Position numbers and translations under genes: made by a program. A stretch of 23,048 nt of DNA from Macrocybe gigantea (taxonomy: Eukaryota; Basidiomycota; Agaricomycetes; Agaricales; Callistosporiaceae), in the NCBI GenBank assembly GCA_011319805.1, contig SJRY01000167.1:1-23048 (forward strand), in the 5' to 3' direction. The notes beneath the pieces are model-generated. The model worked only from the letters and a program-made list of their open reading frames with translations, made no database searches and was not told the DNA's origin. Shown in pieces: positions 1-9,828 of the stretch. Each line of letters starts with the position of its first letter. Position 1 is the first letter of the stretch.

Positions 1-530
1 TGAGGATAGAGTTGAAGTCAGCTTGTCTTTGTCTAATGGTTTCACAGGAGGTACCATTCACTCAACTCGACTGACCCATTCGACCATCCCATCATTGATC
101 CGCAATACATGAGCGCGACACTGGATATGTACCTGATGCGAGAAGCCATTCGCAGTGCTCGCCGTTTCGGGACGGCGCCTGTCTTCAAGGACTACCTTGG
201 ACCTTTGACTTCCGCGGCTCTGACGACTGACGATCAGATTGATCAATACATACGTAACACACTGTGAACCTTCATCATCCGGTTGGCACAGCCATGATGT
301 CTGCGAAGGACGCAACATATGGAGTGGTTGACCCAGACCTCAAAGTGAAGGGTGTATCGGGCTACGCATCATCGACGCATCAGTCTTTGTGAGTGACACT
401 AATGCATATAGTTGTCAGCTTCTTTGCAACTAATGATGCCTCTCAGCCATACCTCCCAGCAGCTCACACGATGGTCGCATCCTATGTCTTTGGTGAACGC
501 GGAGCAGATCTTGTGAAGCAAGACTGGTAG
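1..530 (+). pseudogene. GMC oxidoreductase, 3' end with three frame breaks (aryl-alcohol-oxidase type)
   Basis: C-terminal part of an FAD-dependent glucose-methanol-choline oxidoreductase whose 5' part lies outside the window. An intron ends at position 47 (branch-like CTAAT, then CACAG). The exon then reads DPFDHPIIDPQY, HHPVGTAMM, GVVDPDLKVKGVSG and, after an intron at 389-446, PYLPAAHT and ERGADLVK, stopping at 528-530. These are the GMC C-terminal signatures, and both active-site histidines (HPVGT and AAHT) are present. The reading frame is broken at about 61, about 253-262 and about 362. Each break is repaired by one extra base, and no substitution stop is seen. It is a paralogue of the gene at 2395-4616, same strand. 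It could be a true pseudogene or a functional gene carrying sequencing errors; the sequence alone cannot decide. Confidence 0.8.
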
Positions 531-2331
531 AGAGTTGGGTTGTAATATATTCATAAAATTCAATAGAGATGTCCAGCTTCCGGAAGGGTGACCCATGCGT
601 GATCTGATGAAGTCGATATCTTGACACAGGAATTGTTGCCCCGATCCGACGTCGTAGAACAATGAAGTCTGTACCTGACAGGCGTCCTGTCGCCTCGGGC
701 AGGAACCTGCCGAGTACTTCGTGCTTACCGAGGGTAGCTACTAGCTGGTGTCCGAACGTGCTCAGGAACACTCATGCTTATCGAGGTGCACGGACGAAGA
801 TCAAAATTTCTGATATGGTTCTGATGCTCACGAGGGATTTTTTGTCCATTGTCATACGCATCTTGTCAAAACAAAAATGTGTGGTAGGCTCTGCAATACT
901 AATGATGGCTGGATGGATATATGCTGCTACTTCAATTCGTAATGCTGATAAAAAAAATCATCATCAGCCAGTCACGATTTATGAAAAGCATTAGTTTGAG
1001 CATGTCGCACGATGACTTTCAGGCTGGTTTCTTATCAAGACTAAGTGATTAAAAAAATAGTTCGATCCAAATATGTTTCTACCAAAGCCTCAGGATGCCC
1101 ACGGAATTGGCAGGCATAAGCAGAAAATATCCAGTCTTCAAGTCGACAGACGAGTCAGTCTTGTTTATGTAAGCACTCGTACCTGTTTGGATCAGGAACT
1201 CAAGGCGGCTGTGTGATGGACTCCTTCCAGTCCATTAGAGTTTCGTCCTTCTTCAAGTTCTTCGCATGCCTCAGATTTCAGATATCCCAAGAGGACAAGT
1301 AATATCGGCCTATTGCCTCATCATCTGCTGCAACGGTCGTGAGTGATGAGGCACTCATACGGCGCTGCGGCGAAGCCTATCAACCCAGACAGTTGATCGC
1401 TTTCATCTGCCGCGGGATTCTCAGACAGCCCTCATTTTCGTCAACGGCGTCAGTTACAAGGTTGCAATTGAGGTAATCGTAAGCAAAGCACAAGAATGAT
1501 GATCACAAGTGCAAACATGGCTGCTGTGTTTTGATTGTGCAATCCGTCCAGAACTACTGATTTCCCAACAACCTGTCAGTGTTTCCAAGTCTTATCGACG
1601 GCACTGTCCTACCAACCGTTGGACTCTAAAAATGGTTTACCCCCGCGCTGCTACGGGGCGCCCAAAGCTGCATGAGCCTCGTGGTGACTTACAAGAAACT
1701 GCTCTGGACGGGTGGCGCCCCGACCATATCGCTGTCAAAGACGGCGATGCGCTTCTTGACGACTGTCATATTCCTCGACTCCCTGCGCGCTCCTGCAACC
1801 TCTTACAGGCATTCCCGTTGTCTGAAATCCGTCGGTGTGACTCGGAACGGCAAATATAGGAACTGGAACGCGGTCCTTGCACTCCTCCGCCAGCCTATCC
1901 AAATCTGTCAAAGTTATTGGCAGCTGTTCTTCATCTGTTGCAGTACGTGAAACTCCATATTTGTTTCTTAATTTGTATGGCGTACCTATTCATTTCCTCT
2001 CATAATTTGGATTTGAATCCGCAGAACAGAATTGACGCATACAATGCGTACCCGCAGTAGAGTCCAATTCTGATATTCATCACAGTTACAATCATGGAGA
2101 TGGATCAGTGCCACGGCGCTAAAATAGGTCGAAGTCGTACACGTTCAAGACTTCATTCCGTGTACCTGTGACTCGGGCCAGTGCAACCACTGTTTCATCT
2201 CTATTTACAATGACTTGGCTCCGTCGAGAGCGAACAGCCATTGAAAATATAGTATTGCGATATTGGGACATCCAGATACACAAGCCTGACTCGGCGGGGC
2301 TATACAGACTGAGCTCAGCTCCCTCTGGCTG
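531..2331. other. Intergenic stretch, no gene recognised
   Basis: About 1.8 kb between the two GMC genes. Plus-strand open frames at 1509-1859 and 1672-1950 overlap each other and match no family I know. A short stretch at 2031-2060 reads RIDAYNAYPQ and resembles IDAYNAQA of the downstream GMC gene, but the flanks do not continue the match. A minus-strand open frame of 78 codons at 2119-2355 covers the promoter of the downstream gene. None of these is strong enough to call as a gene. Confidence 0.5.
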
Positions 2332-2338
2332 TATATAA
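2332..2338 (+). promoter_or_regulatory. TATA box of the GMC oxidoreductase gene
   Basis: TATATAA lies 57 bp upstream of the ATG at 2395, followed by a pyrimidine-rich leader just before the start codon. Spacing and context fit a core promoter with a short 5' untranslated region. Inferred from sequence only. Confidence 0.6.
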
Positions 2339-2394
2339 GTCTCTTGGGGCTTCAAGGATCCCTATCTTCGCTTGGTCTAATTTCCTTCTTTCTA

Positions 2395-4616
2395 ATGCGT
2401 GTCCGTTCGTACATTCCCTTCTTTCTCTCTGCGTCTTTCGTCGCTTTGCCTACGATTCAGGCGGCGGCCGTACCTACCGCCAATACCACCGTCGATGATG
2501 CGAACCGCGGCCAGTATGATTTCATCATCATAGGAGGTAGGTTATCCTGCGATATTGGTCTTTCCGGGCGTTTATACGTCATTTCTTTAAGGTGGCACTG
2601 CGGGAGCAGTCGTAGCAAATCGGCTTTCGGAAAATCCCAAATTCAAAGTCCTGCTGTTGGAAGCAGGAGACAGGTGAGGCGCGCACATTTATTATTATGC
2701 GCGACGATGCTTAACAGATGGCGACGGTTTTCAGCGACGAGGCTTTCCTCGAGATTCAAATTCCGTTCTTTTGCAGTCGCTTAACTCCCAACACTCCCTA
2801 TGACTGGAATTATACCACTGTTGCACAGCCCGGTTTGGCTGGCAGGACCATCCCTTATCCAAGAGGCCACGTTCTTGGCGGTAGCAGCTCTGTCAGTAAG
2901 TATTAATCAAGCATCTTGTCAAGCTGTCGAGATCTCACGTCGGTTGCAACGCAGATTATCTGATTTATACTCGGGGTTCATCCGAAGATTATGATCGTTA
3001 TGCCAAGGCCTCTGGGGACAGCGGTTGGTCATGGAAGAATGTGCAACAGTACTTCAGGAAGAATGAGAAGTTTGGCCCTCCAGTTGACAACCACGATACG
3101 AGAGGCCAATTCGACCCGAGTGTGCACAGCACGACAGGCATAAACTCCGTCAGCCTTGCTGGCTTCCCCAGCGCAATCGACGGTCGCGTGATAACTGCCA
3201 GCCGACAGCTAGGCGGTGATTTCGCCTTCAACCTCGATATGAATTCCGGAAACTCTCTTGGTCTCGGTGAGTGGATGCCTCATTACAAGGATATAGCGTC
3301 TCATACTTGGTCCAGGTTGGATCCAAACTACCACTGCTGGACCGCGTCGCAGCAGCTCCGCAACCTCATACCTGGCGTCGCAATTCAGAAGCCGACCCAA
3401 CCTCCACATCATCACTGGTGCACAAGTCTCCCGCGTCATCCAGACTGCCACTCAGAATGGACTTCCAGTCTTCCGGGGCGTCGAGTTTCGGCTCCGTTCA
3501 GGAGGTTTGTATTTTGTGGCGATACACAATTGTTGATGGCATCGTTGACACCTGTCTGTTAGCTCCTGGGTTGCAAAAGCTGACCGCGTCAAAGGAAGTC
3601 ATCCTGTCCGCCGGTGCGATCGGTTCTCCCCAAATACTGATGAACTCTGGCATCGGAAATGCTCAGGAACTCAAAGCTCTCGGCGTCAAGTCCATCGTCA
3701 ACCTCCCCGATGTGGGTGAGAACTTATCAGATCACGCTTTTGGCGGCATTTCCTTCAACACGAATGCCGCTGTCTCCTTTGACGATATAAACCGCGACCT
3801 CCAGCTCCGCACGCAGGCTGTTAACCAGTGGCAACAAAAGGGAACAGGTCAACTTGTAGACACTATCGTTGGCCACCTCGCCTTCATGCGTATGCCAAAG
3901 GACAGTCTGAAGGGCGTCCAAGATCCTGCCGCGGGTGCTAAGACACCGCACTATGAGCTCCTCATTGCGGTATGTGTCATTGTTTTGCATTACTCATGGA
4001 AATGACTGACGTCGAGTCCTCGCCGTCGTATGTAGAACGGAAAGCCGCTTCCGCCGGTCCCTCCTGAAGGCCACTTTGCAAGCGCTGGCACCGTCGTCCT
4101 GCAACCCACCTCGCGAGGCAGCGTCAAGCTGCGCTCCAGCAACCCGTTCGACGCACCGCTGATCGATCCGAACCTGCTCGGGACAGACTTTGACAAGGCC
4201 GTGATGCGCCAGGCGGTGCGCAGCGCGCTCAAGTTCTTCACTGCGCCGGCCTGGGCCAACTTCACGACGACGCCGCTGCTGATCAGTGTGAACAGCACTG
4301 ACGCGGAGATCGATGCGTACAACGCGCAGGCGACGGCCACAATTTTCCACCCCGTCGGCACGGCGAGTATGTCTCCGAAAGGCGCGAAGAACGGCGTGGT
4401 GGACCCGGATCTGCTTGTGAAGAAAGTGGTTGGGTTGAGAGTTGTCGATAATTCCGTCCTTGTGAGTCTTTGTCGTCTCCTCTTCGCCAGAGCCGAGCCG
4501 ATGCTGACATACGCCTTTTTCGCTCGAAGCCTTTCGTTCTCAGCGCTCATACGCAGACTTCGGCTTACGTTGTGGGCGAGAGAGCATCCGATCTCATCAA
4601 GGCGAAATACCACTAA
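2395..4616 (+). CDS. Secreted GMC oxidoreductase, aryl-alcohol-oxidase-like
   Basis: Eight exons: 2395-2536, 2592-2673, 2735-2895, 2955-3266, 3316-3504, 3563-3969, 4036-4461, 4530-4616. They join in frame to 601 residues, close to the usual length of about 590. Residues 1-25 form a signal peptide (basic start, hydrophobic core, ending IQAAA). Next come the FAD-binding IIGGGTAG motif, the LLEAGD strand, and the PYPRGHVLGGSSSVN segment typical of the family. The catalytic pair is His536 (FHPVGTASM) and His580 (SAHTQ), 44 residues apart as in Pleurotus aryl-alcohol oxidase. By family it oxidises alcohols outside the cell with reduction of O2 to H2O2, which could feed peroxidases. The loop after HYELLIA reads NGKPLPPVPPEGH and lacks the aromatic residues that gate the active site in Pleurotus AAO, so the substrate is uncertain. 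Start chosen because it gives the signal peptide and lies just after the TATA box. Confidence 0.92.
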
Positions 4617-4967
4617 GCAAATTATAATCTTTAACCCTATCTATTCACATTCACATACATTCTGTCACCTCCGCTCTCTCTTCCTTTCCTCTTACTATAG
4701 TTTCATTTTCTAGTGTATCCATACCATCGCCCACTCCTTATTTCCGACCAATCTTAGAGACTCTGTCATTCGTACAATCAATCAGTTTAGTCATCGTTTG
4801 ATGACTGGTGTCTTTCCGTCAACGAAAAGATGAATGCATCGTATATGTGAATATGTCATCTGGCTACTTACACATGACTGACATCTAGCTAGCTCAAAAC
4901 TAATCTCGATGCAGGGATGTCCAAAGCGACTAGGAAACAAAAAAAGTACAAGGACACAAACAGTGGA
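4617..4967. other. 3' intergenic region between convergent genes
   Basis: About 350 bp separating the stop codons of the GMC oxidoreductase (plus) and eIF2 beta (minus). It is T-rich near the GMC end (4620-4720), as expected for a 3' untranslated region. I see no gene or clear structured element in it. Confidence 0.5.
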
Positions 4968-6328
4968 TCAACCTGTTTTGTTTTTGCTTCTCTTTCCGAC
5001 CTGGGCCTGGAAACCACTCTTGATGGGATTGACACTGCGTCTACTGCCGCAGGATTCGCAGGCCATGAAGAAGATACGGTTTTCCTTCGTGAGAAGCGTG
5101 TCGGGAGACTTGCATGTTTTGCAGGTAACGTATTCCACTTTGAATAATGGTTAAGCATCAGACGGGGTGGAGGAAGCACTAGCTACCTACCGATGTATCG
5201 ACGCAAGACGTTCTCGACTTGTTTTTGCTGAAAACGACCTCGGATGACGAGGCGGCCAGCACCGTCTACGCTTCCAGTCGTACCCATTTCAGAAAACAAA
5301 AATTGGATGACATGTTCGGGCTGAATTGGGATGAAAGTTGGGAATTTCTACCATGAGGGTACCAGAAAATAGATGGCTAACCTGACGGTGCATCCTCTTG
5401 CAAATATCGGTAATGTTCGCAAAAATGGACTTTTTGTTGCCTTCTCTGTGAATTGATGGTGGTGCAATAGTATAACGTTTTTGAGCGGAGGAAGAGACCA
5501 GTGAAGGATTCGCGGCATGCAACGACGAGTAGAATCGGGTAAGTAGCTTTGGAATTGCAAGTCAGCGTGCGATCCAGCGGATGCATGAAAATTCAATGAT
5601 CACCTCTTGGTATGTATAATCACGATCACTTCCTAACCAAGCCTCGTTGCCCGCATCGACGCCAACTGGGGCCTCTCCTTGACTAAACGGATTTTCTCCG
5701 AGGTCCACTTCATCGATGTGATCAAGGTCCTTTCCGGTTGGAACGGGTTCGCCGTCTTCCTCCTCCTCTTCAGCACCACCCGGCGTTGCCTTGGCCTTTG
5801 ACTCGTTGAGCTCCTTTTCAAACGCGTCGAGATCAAAAGCAGCTTTCTTCTTGCTCGACTTTTTCTTCTTTTTGATGTCGGAGAAATCGAGGTCCTCGGA
5901 AGTGATGGCAGGGGCTGAAGGGCCATCAGGTGCAGCTATGGGTGTGGATGTGCCCGAGTCCTCTCCCTACGAGAAAGGTGCAACGTAAGCGATGACTGAT
6001 CATTGATATTCGCATCCAAGCAGGACGAACGCACAAGATCCATGGGAATCTCCTTCTTTTTCTTCTTTTTCTTGACATCGCCAAACATGGCCTTGAAATC
6101 GTCGTCTTCCTTCTTTCCCGTGGTCTCCCCCTCGTTTGACTTCATCCGCTCGTGAGCGGTGGTTGGTCCAAGATCAACAGCATCTCCGTTAACGGTTGTG
6201 CTTTCGATTGTGTCTGGTGGGGGCGCTGTTGGGTCTGCGTCTGCACCAAGTGGGTCCTCTGTGAATGCGACGTGCTTCTTCTTTCTTTTCTTGAGAGATG
6301 GGTCAAACAGCGGTTCCTCTGATGCCAT
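4968..6328 (-). CDS. SUI3: Eukaryotic translation initiation factor 2 subunit beta
   Basis: Minus-strand gene with five exons: 6328-6035, 5966-5604, 5546-5382, 5320-5191, 5137-4968. They join in frame to 373 residues. The subunit is part of the eIF2 heterotrimer that brings initiator Met-tRNA to the 40S ribosome; it also binds eIF5 and eIF2B in the cytoplasm. The N-terminal half is charged, with three lysine boxes at about residues 13-18, 86-92 and 130-139, the known contact sites for eIF5/eIF2B epsilon. The C-terminal domain carries [32 protein letters not shown] and a C4 zinc ribbon (Cys323, Cys326, Cys344, Cys347: CKTC and CESC), ending after GFQAQVGKR. The start ATG has a strong context (ACCACC before ATG, G after). 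An open frame continues upstream but runs antisense into the ATP synthase exon, so it was not used. The gene is divergent from ATP synthase gamma. Confidence 0.95.
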
Positions 6329-6471
6329 GGTGGTTGTCGTCGAAGCTGTAGTATCCTGAGTCGTATGGACAATTTCATTCTCCGACGTATCGTGGGAATA
6401 ATTTTCGGAAAAGCCGAGAGTGCCCGAGTTTGGAGGCGCTCCGCTGTCCAGACTGTAACTGAATATCCTCC
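6329..6471. promoter_or_regulatory. Shared divergent promoter of eIF2 beta and ATP synthase gamma
   Basis: Only 143 bp separate the two start codons, so both core promoters and both 5' untranslated regions must fit here. No clear TATA box is visible in either direction. The arrangement suggests a bidirectional housekeeping promoter; that is inference from spacing. Confidence 0.6.
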
Positions 6472-7691
6472 ATGTTTGCTCGTCAAACGCTCGCCCGTGC
6501 TGTCGCCCAGCCCCGAACGCTGGGCGCTGCACCTAGCAGTGCCCGCAACATGGCAACATTGCGGGAGATTGAGTTGCGTCTCAAATCCGTGCGCAACATC
6601 GAGAAAATCACCAAGGTCGGTCGTTAGTTTTCATTGTTGTGAATAGTGTCGCGGTGCTCACGTTCGCGACGCGCTAGTCCATGAAAATGATTGCTTCGAC
6701 TAAGCTCTCAAAGGCCCAGAGGGCCATGCAAGCTGGAAAGCAATACGGACTGGCCAACGCTGGTGGGTGTCTCGACGTTGCGTCTGCGTTACACATGCTG
6801 ACCTCTGAGCAGAGGTGTTCGCTCATTCTCCCGCCGACAAGCCCACGCCACGCAAGCTCTTCATTGTTGTCTCTTCCGACAAGGGTCTCTGCGGTGGTAT
6901 CCACTCTTCCGTCACCAAGGCCACGCGCCGCGCGCTGACCAATGCTCCCGATTCGCCTCTCGCCCCTCCATCCTCCGAAAACAATGGCTCTGCCGAGGTC
7001 GACCCCAACTCCCCAGTTATGGTCATCGGTGACAAGTCCAAATCCCAGCTGCTCCGCAACTACAGCAACAACTACGCGATGACCTTCAATCAGATTGGCC
7101 GCGACATTCCTTCATTTGCTGATGCCGCTGGCGTTGCCGACCTTATCGTCCAGAGCGGCGTCAAGTACGATTCGATTGTCCTCGTCTACAACAAGTTTGT
7201 CTCTGCCCTCTCGTATGAGGCTACTTCCATGGAAGTCAAGGGAGAGCAAGCATTGAAGGAGAGCAGTATGTGTCACATTTTTCAGCTCAAGGGATGGAAG
7301 TCAGATAATTTCGCTTCTTCATAGATGGTTTCAAGGTCTATGAAAATGAGGACGACGTTACAAAAGATCTCGCTGAATTTTCTCTTGCGAACGCCATCTA
7401 TGCAGCTCTTGTGGAAGGTCATGCTTGCGAACAGAGTGCACGGTAGGTTTTCTAATCTTCTGACATGATTTTTACGGCGTTAATTTGTCCTGTCGTTGTT
7501 AGTCGCAATGCTATGGACAACGCGTCCAAAAACGCCAGCGACATGATCGCCAGCCTGACGATGCAATACAACCGTGGTCGTCAAGCCGCCATCACAAACG
7601 AGTTGGTCGACATCATCACTGGTGCGTATCTTTCTGACCTCATGGCACGTAAACTGGGGCTGACCGCTTTGCAGGTGCAAGCGCTCTGTAA
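6472..7691 (+). CDS. ATP3: Mitochondrial F1Fo ATP synthase subunit gamma
   Basis: Six exons: 6472-6615, 6678-6762, 6813-7265, 7325-7442, 7503-7621, 7675-7691. They join in frame to 311 residues. Gamma is the central rotor stalk of F1, turning inside the alpha3beta3 ring in the mitochondrial matrix. The first 25 or so residues ([18 protein letters not shown]) are basic and lack acidic residues, as in a matrix targeting signal. The mature N-terminal helix follows ([20 protein letters not shown], then [18 protein letters not shown]). The central [14 protein letters not shown] motif is diagnostic. The C-terminal helix has [15 protein letters not shown] and ends [15 protein letters not shown]. An insert after RRALTN (rich in Pro, Ser and Asn) lengthens the Rossmann-like domain. 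The last exon codes only five residues. Transcribed away from eIF2 beta. Confidence 0.95.
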
Positions 7692-7896
7692 AGCAAATAG
7701 AATATTTCGGGAGCCAATATTCAGTAGATACTGTCATTCCTTCACTGCAATATACGGTCATCATCGCGCATCCTGTCCGTTGTCGTAGTCCCTTTCAGTG
7801 CTGGTGCACTCCCTTTGGACATCTAAACTTTTGAACGGGCATTTCGGGGTCGGAAGCTGACGTCTTCCATCGTGGCCCCTGTCTGCACGAATTCCT
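7692..7896. other. 3' flank of ATP synthase gamma
   Basis: About 200 bp of non-coding sequence between the ATP synthase gamma stop codon and the left copy of the peptidase-gene duplication. No feature recognised. Confidence 0.4.
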
Positions 7897-8255
7897 TCCT
7901 TTCAGACAACTGGCATGTCGAGACGCGTCAGAAGGGTGATATATTTCGCGCTGTGTTCCTGCAGAAGGATCCGAACAGCGCCTGTCAGCAAAATTTGGCA
8001 TTCGTCGCCTTCGCGAGGCTCGGAATGTGGACCATAAACCCTCCAGAACCCCATGAGCATCTGTAACATTCCTGCCAGATTTATACATGTACGTCTAGCT
8101 CAGCACTGATTGATGCTTGTGCCAAATTCATATCCTGTGGTGGTGGATATGACATGACTCGTTCTGCACTGACCGTACGTGCTGTGTTTTTGTCCTTTCC
8201 TCTTTGTCCCTTCCATTCTGCGGTTTCTGAAAAATGACCCAGGGTTATAATTCAT
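7897..8255 (+). repeat. Left copy of duplicated peptidase-gene 5' region
   Basis: Direct repeat of 9485-9828, displaced by about 1.59 kb. Matching blocks include GAGACGCGTCAGAAGG versus TAGACGCGTCGGAAAGG, GATCCGAACAG versus GATCCGAATAG, and a 40-bp block at 8216-8255 with about 38 of 41 aligned positions identical to 9788-9828. The unit covers the 5' flank, the degenerate exon 1 and most of intron 1 of the acylaminoacyl peptidase gene. The identity estimate is by eye. Confidence 0.75.
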
Positions 8256-8690
8256 TTGTCCATCGAACGATGATGCATGATGCACGATGTGGGACCGATC
8301 GCCTCCGTAAATGCCAAGCGCACCCTCACCGAAACGACCGCGCTCCGCCTTGGAGGTTCCTCGCGTTGAATGCATCTGCTCCAGACCATGTATGGTAGAA
8401 AGTGGCGTGTTCCTGTTACTCCGTTCCGATTGCAACTTGACCTCAGCCCCATTGGTCCGTCTTGTGTCTTTGAACGTGCCACTGATTGTCGCGCGTTCAA
8501 TGTGGCATTTGGAAATGACCGTCGTGCCGATTTTAATGCGCGACAAGCGCCTGCGAGATCTCACATCTGACCACAGCACACAGCTGGAAGATCCTGCACT
8601 GACGAAAAATCGAAACTTGCTTATCTCCATCACAGTTCTGCGCGATGTTACGCAGTATAATTGCAAGACAAGAAGGTGTACACTCACAGA
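8087..8690 (+). pseudogene. Decayed tandem copy of the acylaminoacyl peptidase gene
   Basis: Remnant of the gene at 9658-12413. The ATG at 8087 corresponds to Met6 of the intact gene (ATG at 9673), but the fourth codon is a stop (TAG at 8096). After the intron-1 block, about 8275-8356 reads DVGPIASV then NAKRTLTETTALRLGG, matching DVAPVISV, NAKRTVAKSILLPLGG of the intact copy, with a gap between. About 1 kb of the intact gene is then missing. From about 8395 the frame reads SDCNLTSAP, IVARSMWH, MTVVPILMRDKRLRDLTSD, matching CDYNLPPVA, IVMHSTWR, TTVVLVSMRDGRVRDLTPD. The match fades by about 8690, before the catalytic domain. Decay here is by stops, substitutions and large deletions, unlike the single-base breaks elsewhere in the window. 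No function expected. Confidence 0.8.
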
Positions 8691-9484
8691 ATGAATCAGT
8701 AACGATGGTAATTACTGTGCATTGATGATGTTCTGCCGCCAAGCCGTAGTATCCAAACACACCCAGTCATTGTTATCGTGAGCTGGAGGTGCTGATCCTC
8801 GGAATATGACAGTAAGCAATATATGGAGAGGTGCTGATGCATCGGTCCAAGTCTGCTTGCCAGACTATGTGACTTTCGGGTTGCTGAGGTGTTCTAGTGC
8901 CTGAATGACACTGGGTGCAATGCCTCGCTGTGATTCGGATGTGGTTTGATGGGAGGGTCAATGGAAAGAATGATAACTGGTTACACCTGAGAAAGTCCCG
9001 CTTAACGACTGGCAACAAAGAAAGAAATATGCTAACTTTGGTACATGCTTTAGCTAGCTGTGGCAGAGTTTTGTACCTTGCGACTGCCCGCCTCTTCCTT
9101 TGTCCTACACTGAAGGCTAAGCGAGGAAATGTAAATCCGAGCAATAAGGATGTATCCCATCAACATACTTCTCCGATCGTTTCAATGCTCCTGCATCCTG
9201 GAGGTACCCTGTCATGTGGTGGATGGAGCCAACTGATGGAGAATGGCACCAGTCCAGAAGGTCTGCAACAAAAAAGTTGGAAGCTAGGCCTTCATATGAT
9301 ATTGATATGCCTTTCTCTGCTTTTTTTTGTCAAGGAGAATGTGGCTGGCCTCCAGTTGATCTGGCTGAATATTGAGATAGGTAGAATAAGCATTGGAATA
9401 AGTAACTCAATTTAGAGTAAGCTCAATGGCGGCCCTGTCAGGGCATCGATGCTAGACGTGTCAGTGATCAATATGAATAAAGCA
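8691..9484. other. Spacer between decayed and intact peptidase copies, no gene recognised
   Basis: About 800 bp. It holds a plus-strand open frame of 166 codons (8915-9415) and a minus-strand open frame of 123 codons (8773-9144). Neither has a recognisable motif or plausible splice structure. The segment does not visibly match the peptidase gene or its flanks. It may be the remaining 3' part of the old copy, decayed beyond recognition, or inserted sequence. No terminal repeats were found by eye. Confidence 0.4.
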
Positions 9485-9828
9485 CTCCTCGCTCTCCACT
9501 TGACTAGTCGTCGCGTCTAGACGCGTCGGAAAGGCGATGCGCGTCGCGCTGTTTGCTCTACTGCCCAGAAAGATCCGAATAGTGTCTTCTACCAGGCTTT
9601 GTGGCATTCGGTGACTAAAAATTTCACGGAGCCCTTTTATCGATATCAGTAACATCTATGTCAGATCCACACATGTATGCCCAGCTCTCCGCATTGCCAG
9701 TCCCCGTTTCTGCCCAATTCGTGTCCTCTGATGGTGGGTAGTACATGTCGATCACGTCTGCTGTGGTGCCGTCTTTTTTTATGTCTGTTCTGCGGTTTTC
9801 CGAAAAATGACCCAGCGTTATAATTCAT
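9485..9828 (+). repeat. Right copy of duplicated peptidase-gene 5' region
   Basis: Partner of the direct repeat at 7897-8255. It spans the putative promoter, exon 1 (9658-9733) and most of intron 1 of the intact peptidase gene. The best-preserved part is the intron segment 9788-9828, which includes AAAAATGACCCAG and TTATAATTCAT. Confidence 0.75.

Noticed and set aside
2031..2060. RIDAYNAYPQ resembling IDAYNAQA of the GMC gene, a possible third GMC remnant
   Set aside because: Only about nine codons match and neither flank extends the similarity; chance is adequate.
2119..2355. Minus-strand open frame of 78 codons ending LNVYDFDLF
   Set aside because: It covers the TATA box and leader of the GMC gene, is short, and no matching upstream exon was found. 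Could be a relic, but not supported.
2718..2734. Apparent frameshift in the intact GMC gene after the acceptor TTAACAG at 2717
   Set aside because: Using the next acceptor, TTTTCAG at 2734, joins LLEAGDS to DEAFLEIQ in frame, so there is no frameshift.
8100..8687. Minus-strand open frame of 195 codons that shares MNYN and GSFF with a frame at 9661-9870
   Set aside because: The shared residues come from the duplicated intron block of the peptidase gene, which is explained on the plus strand. No independent support for a minus-strand gene.
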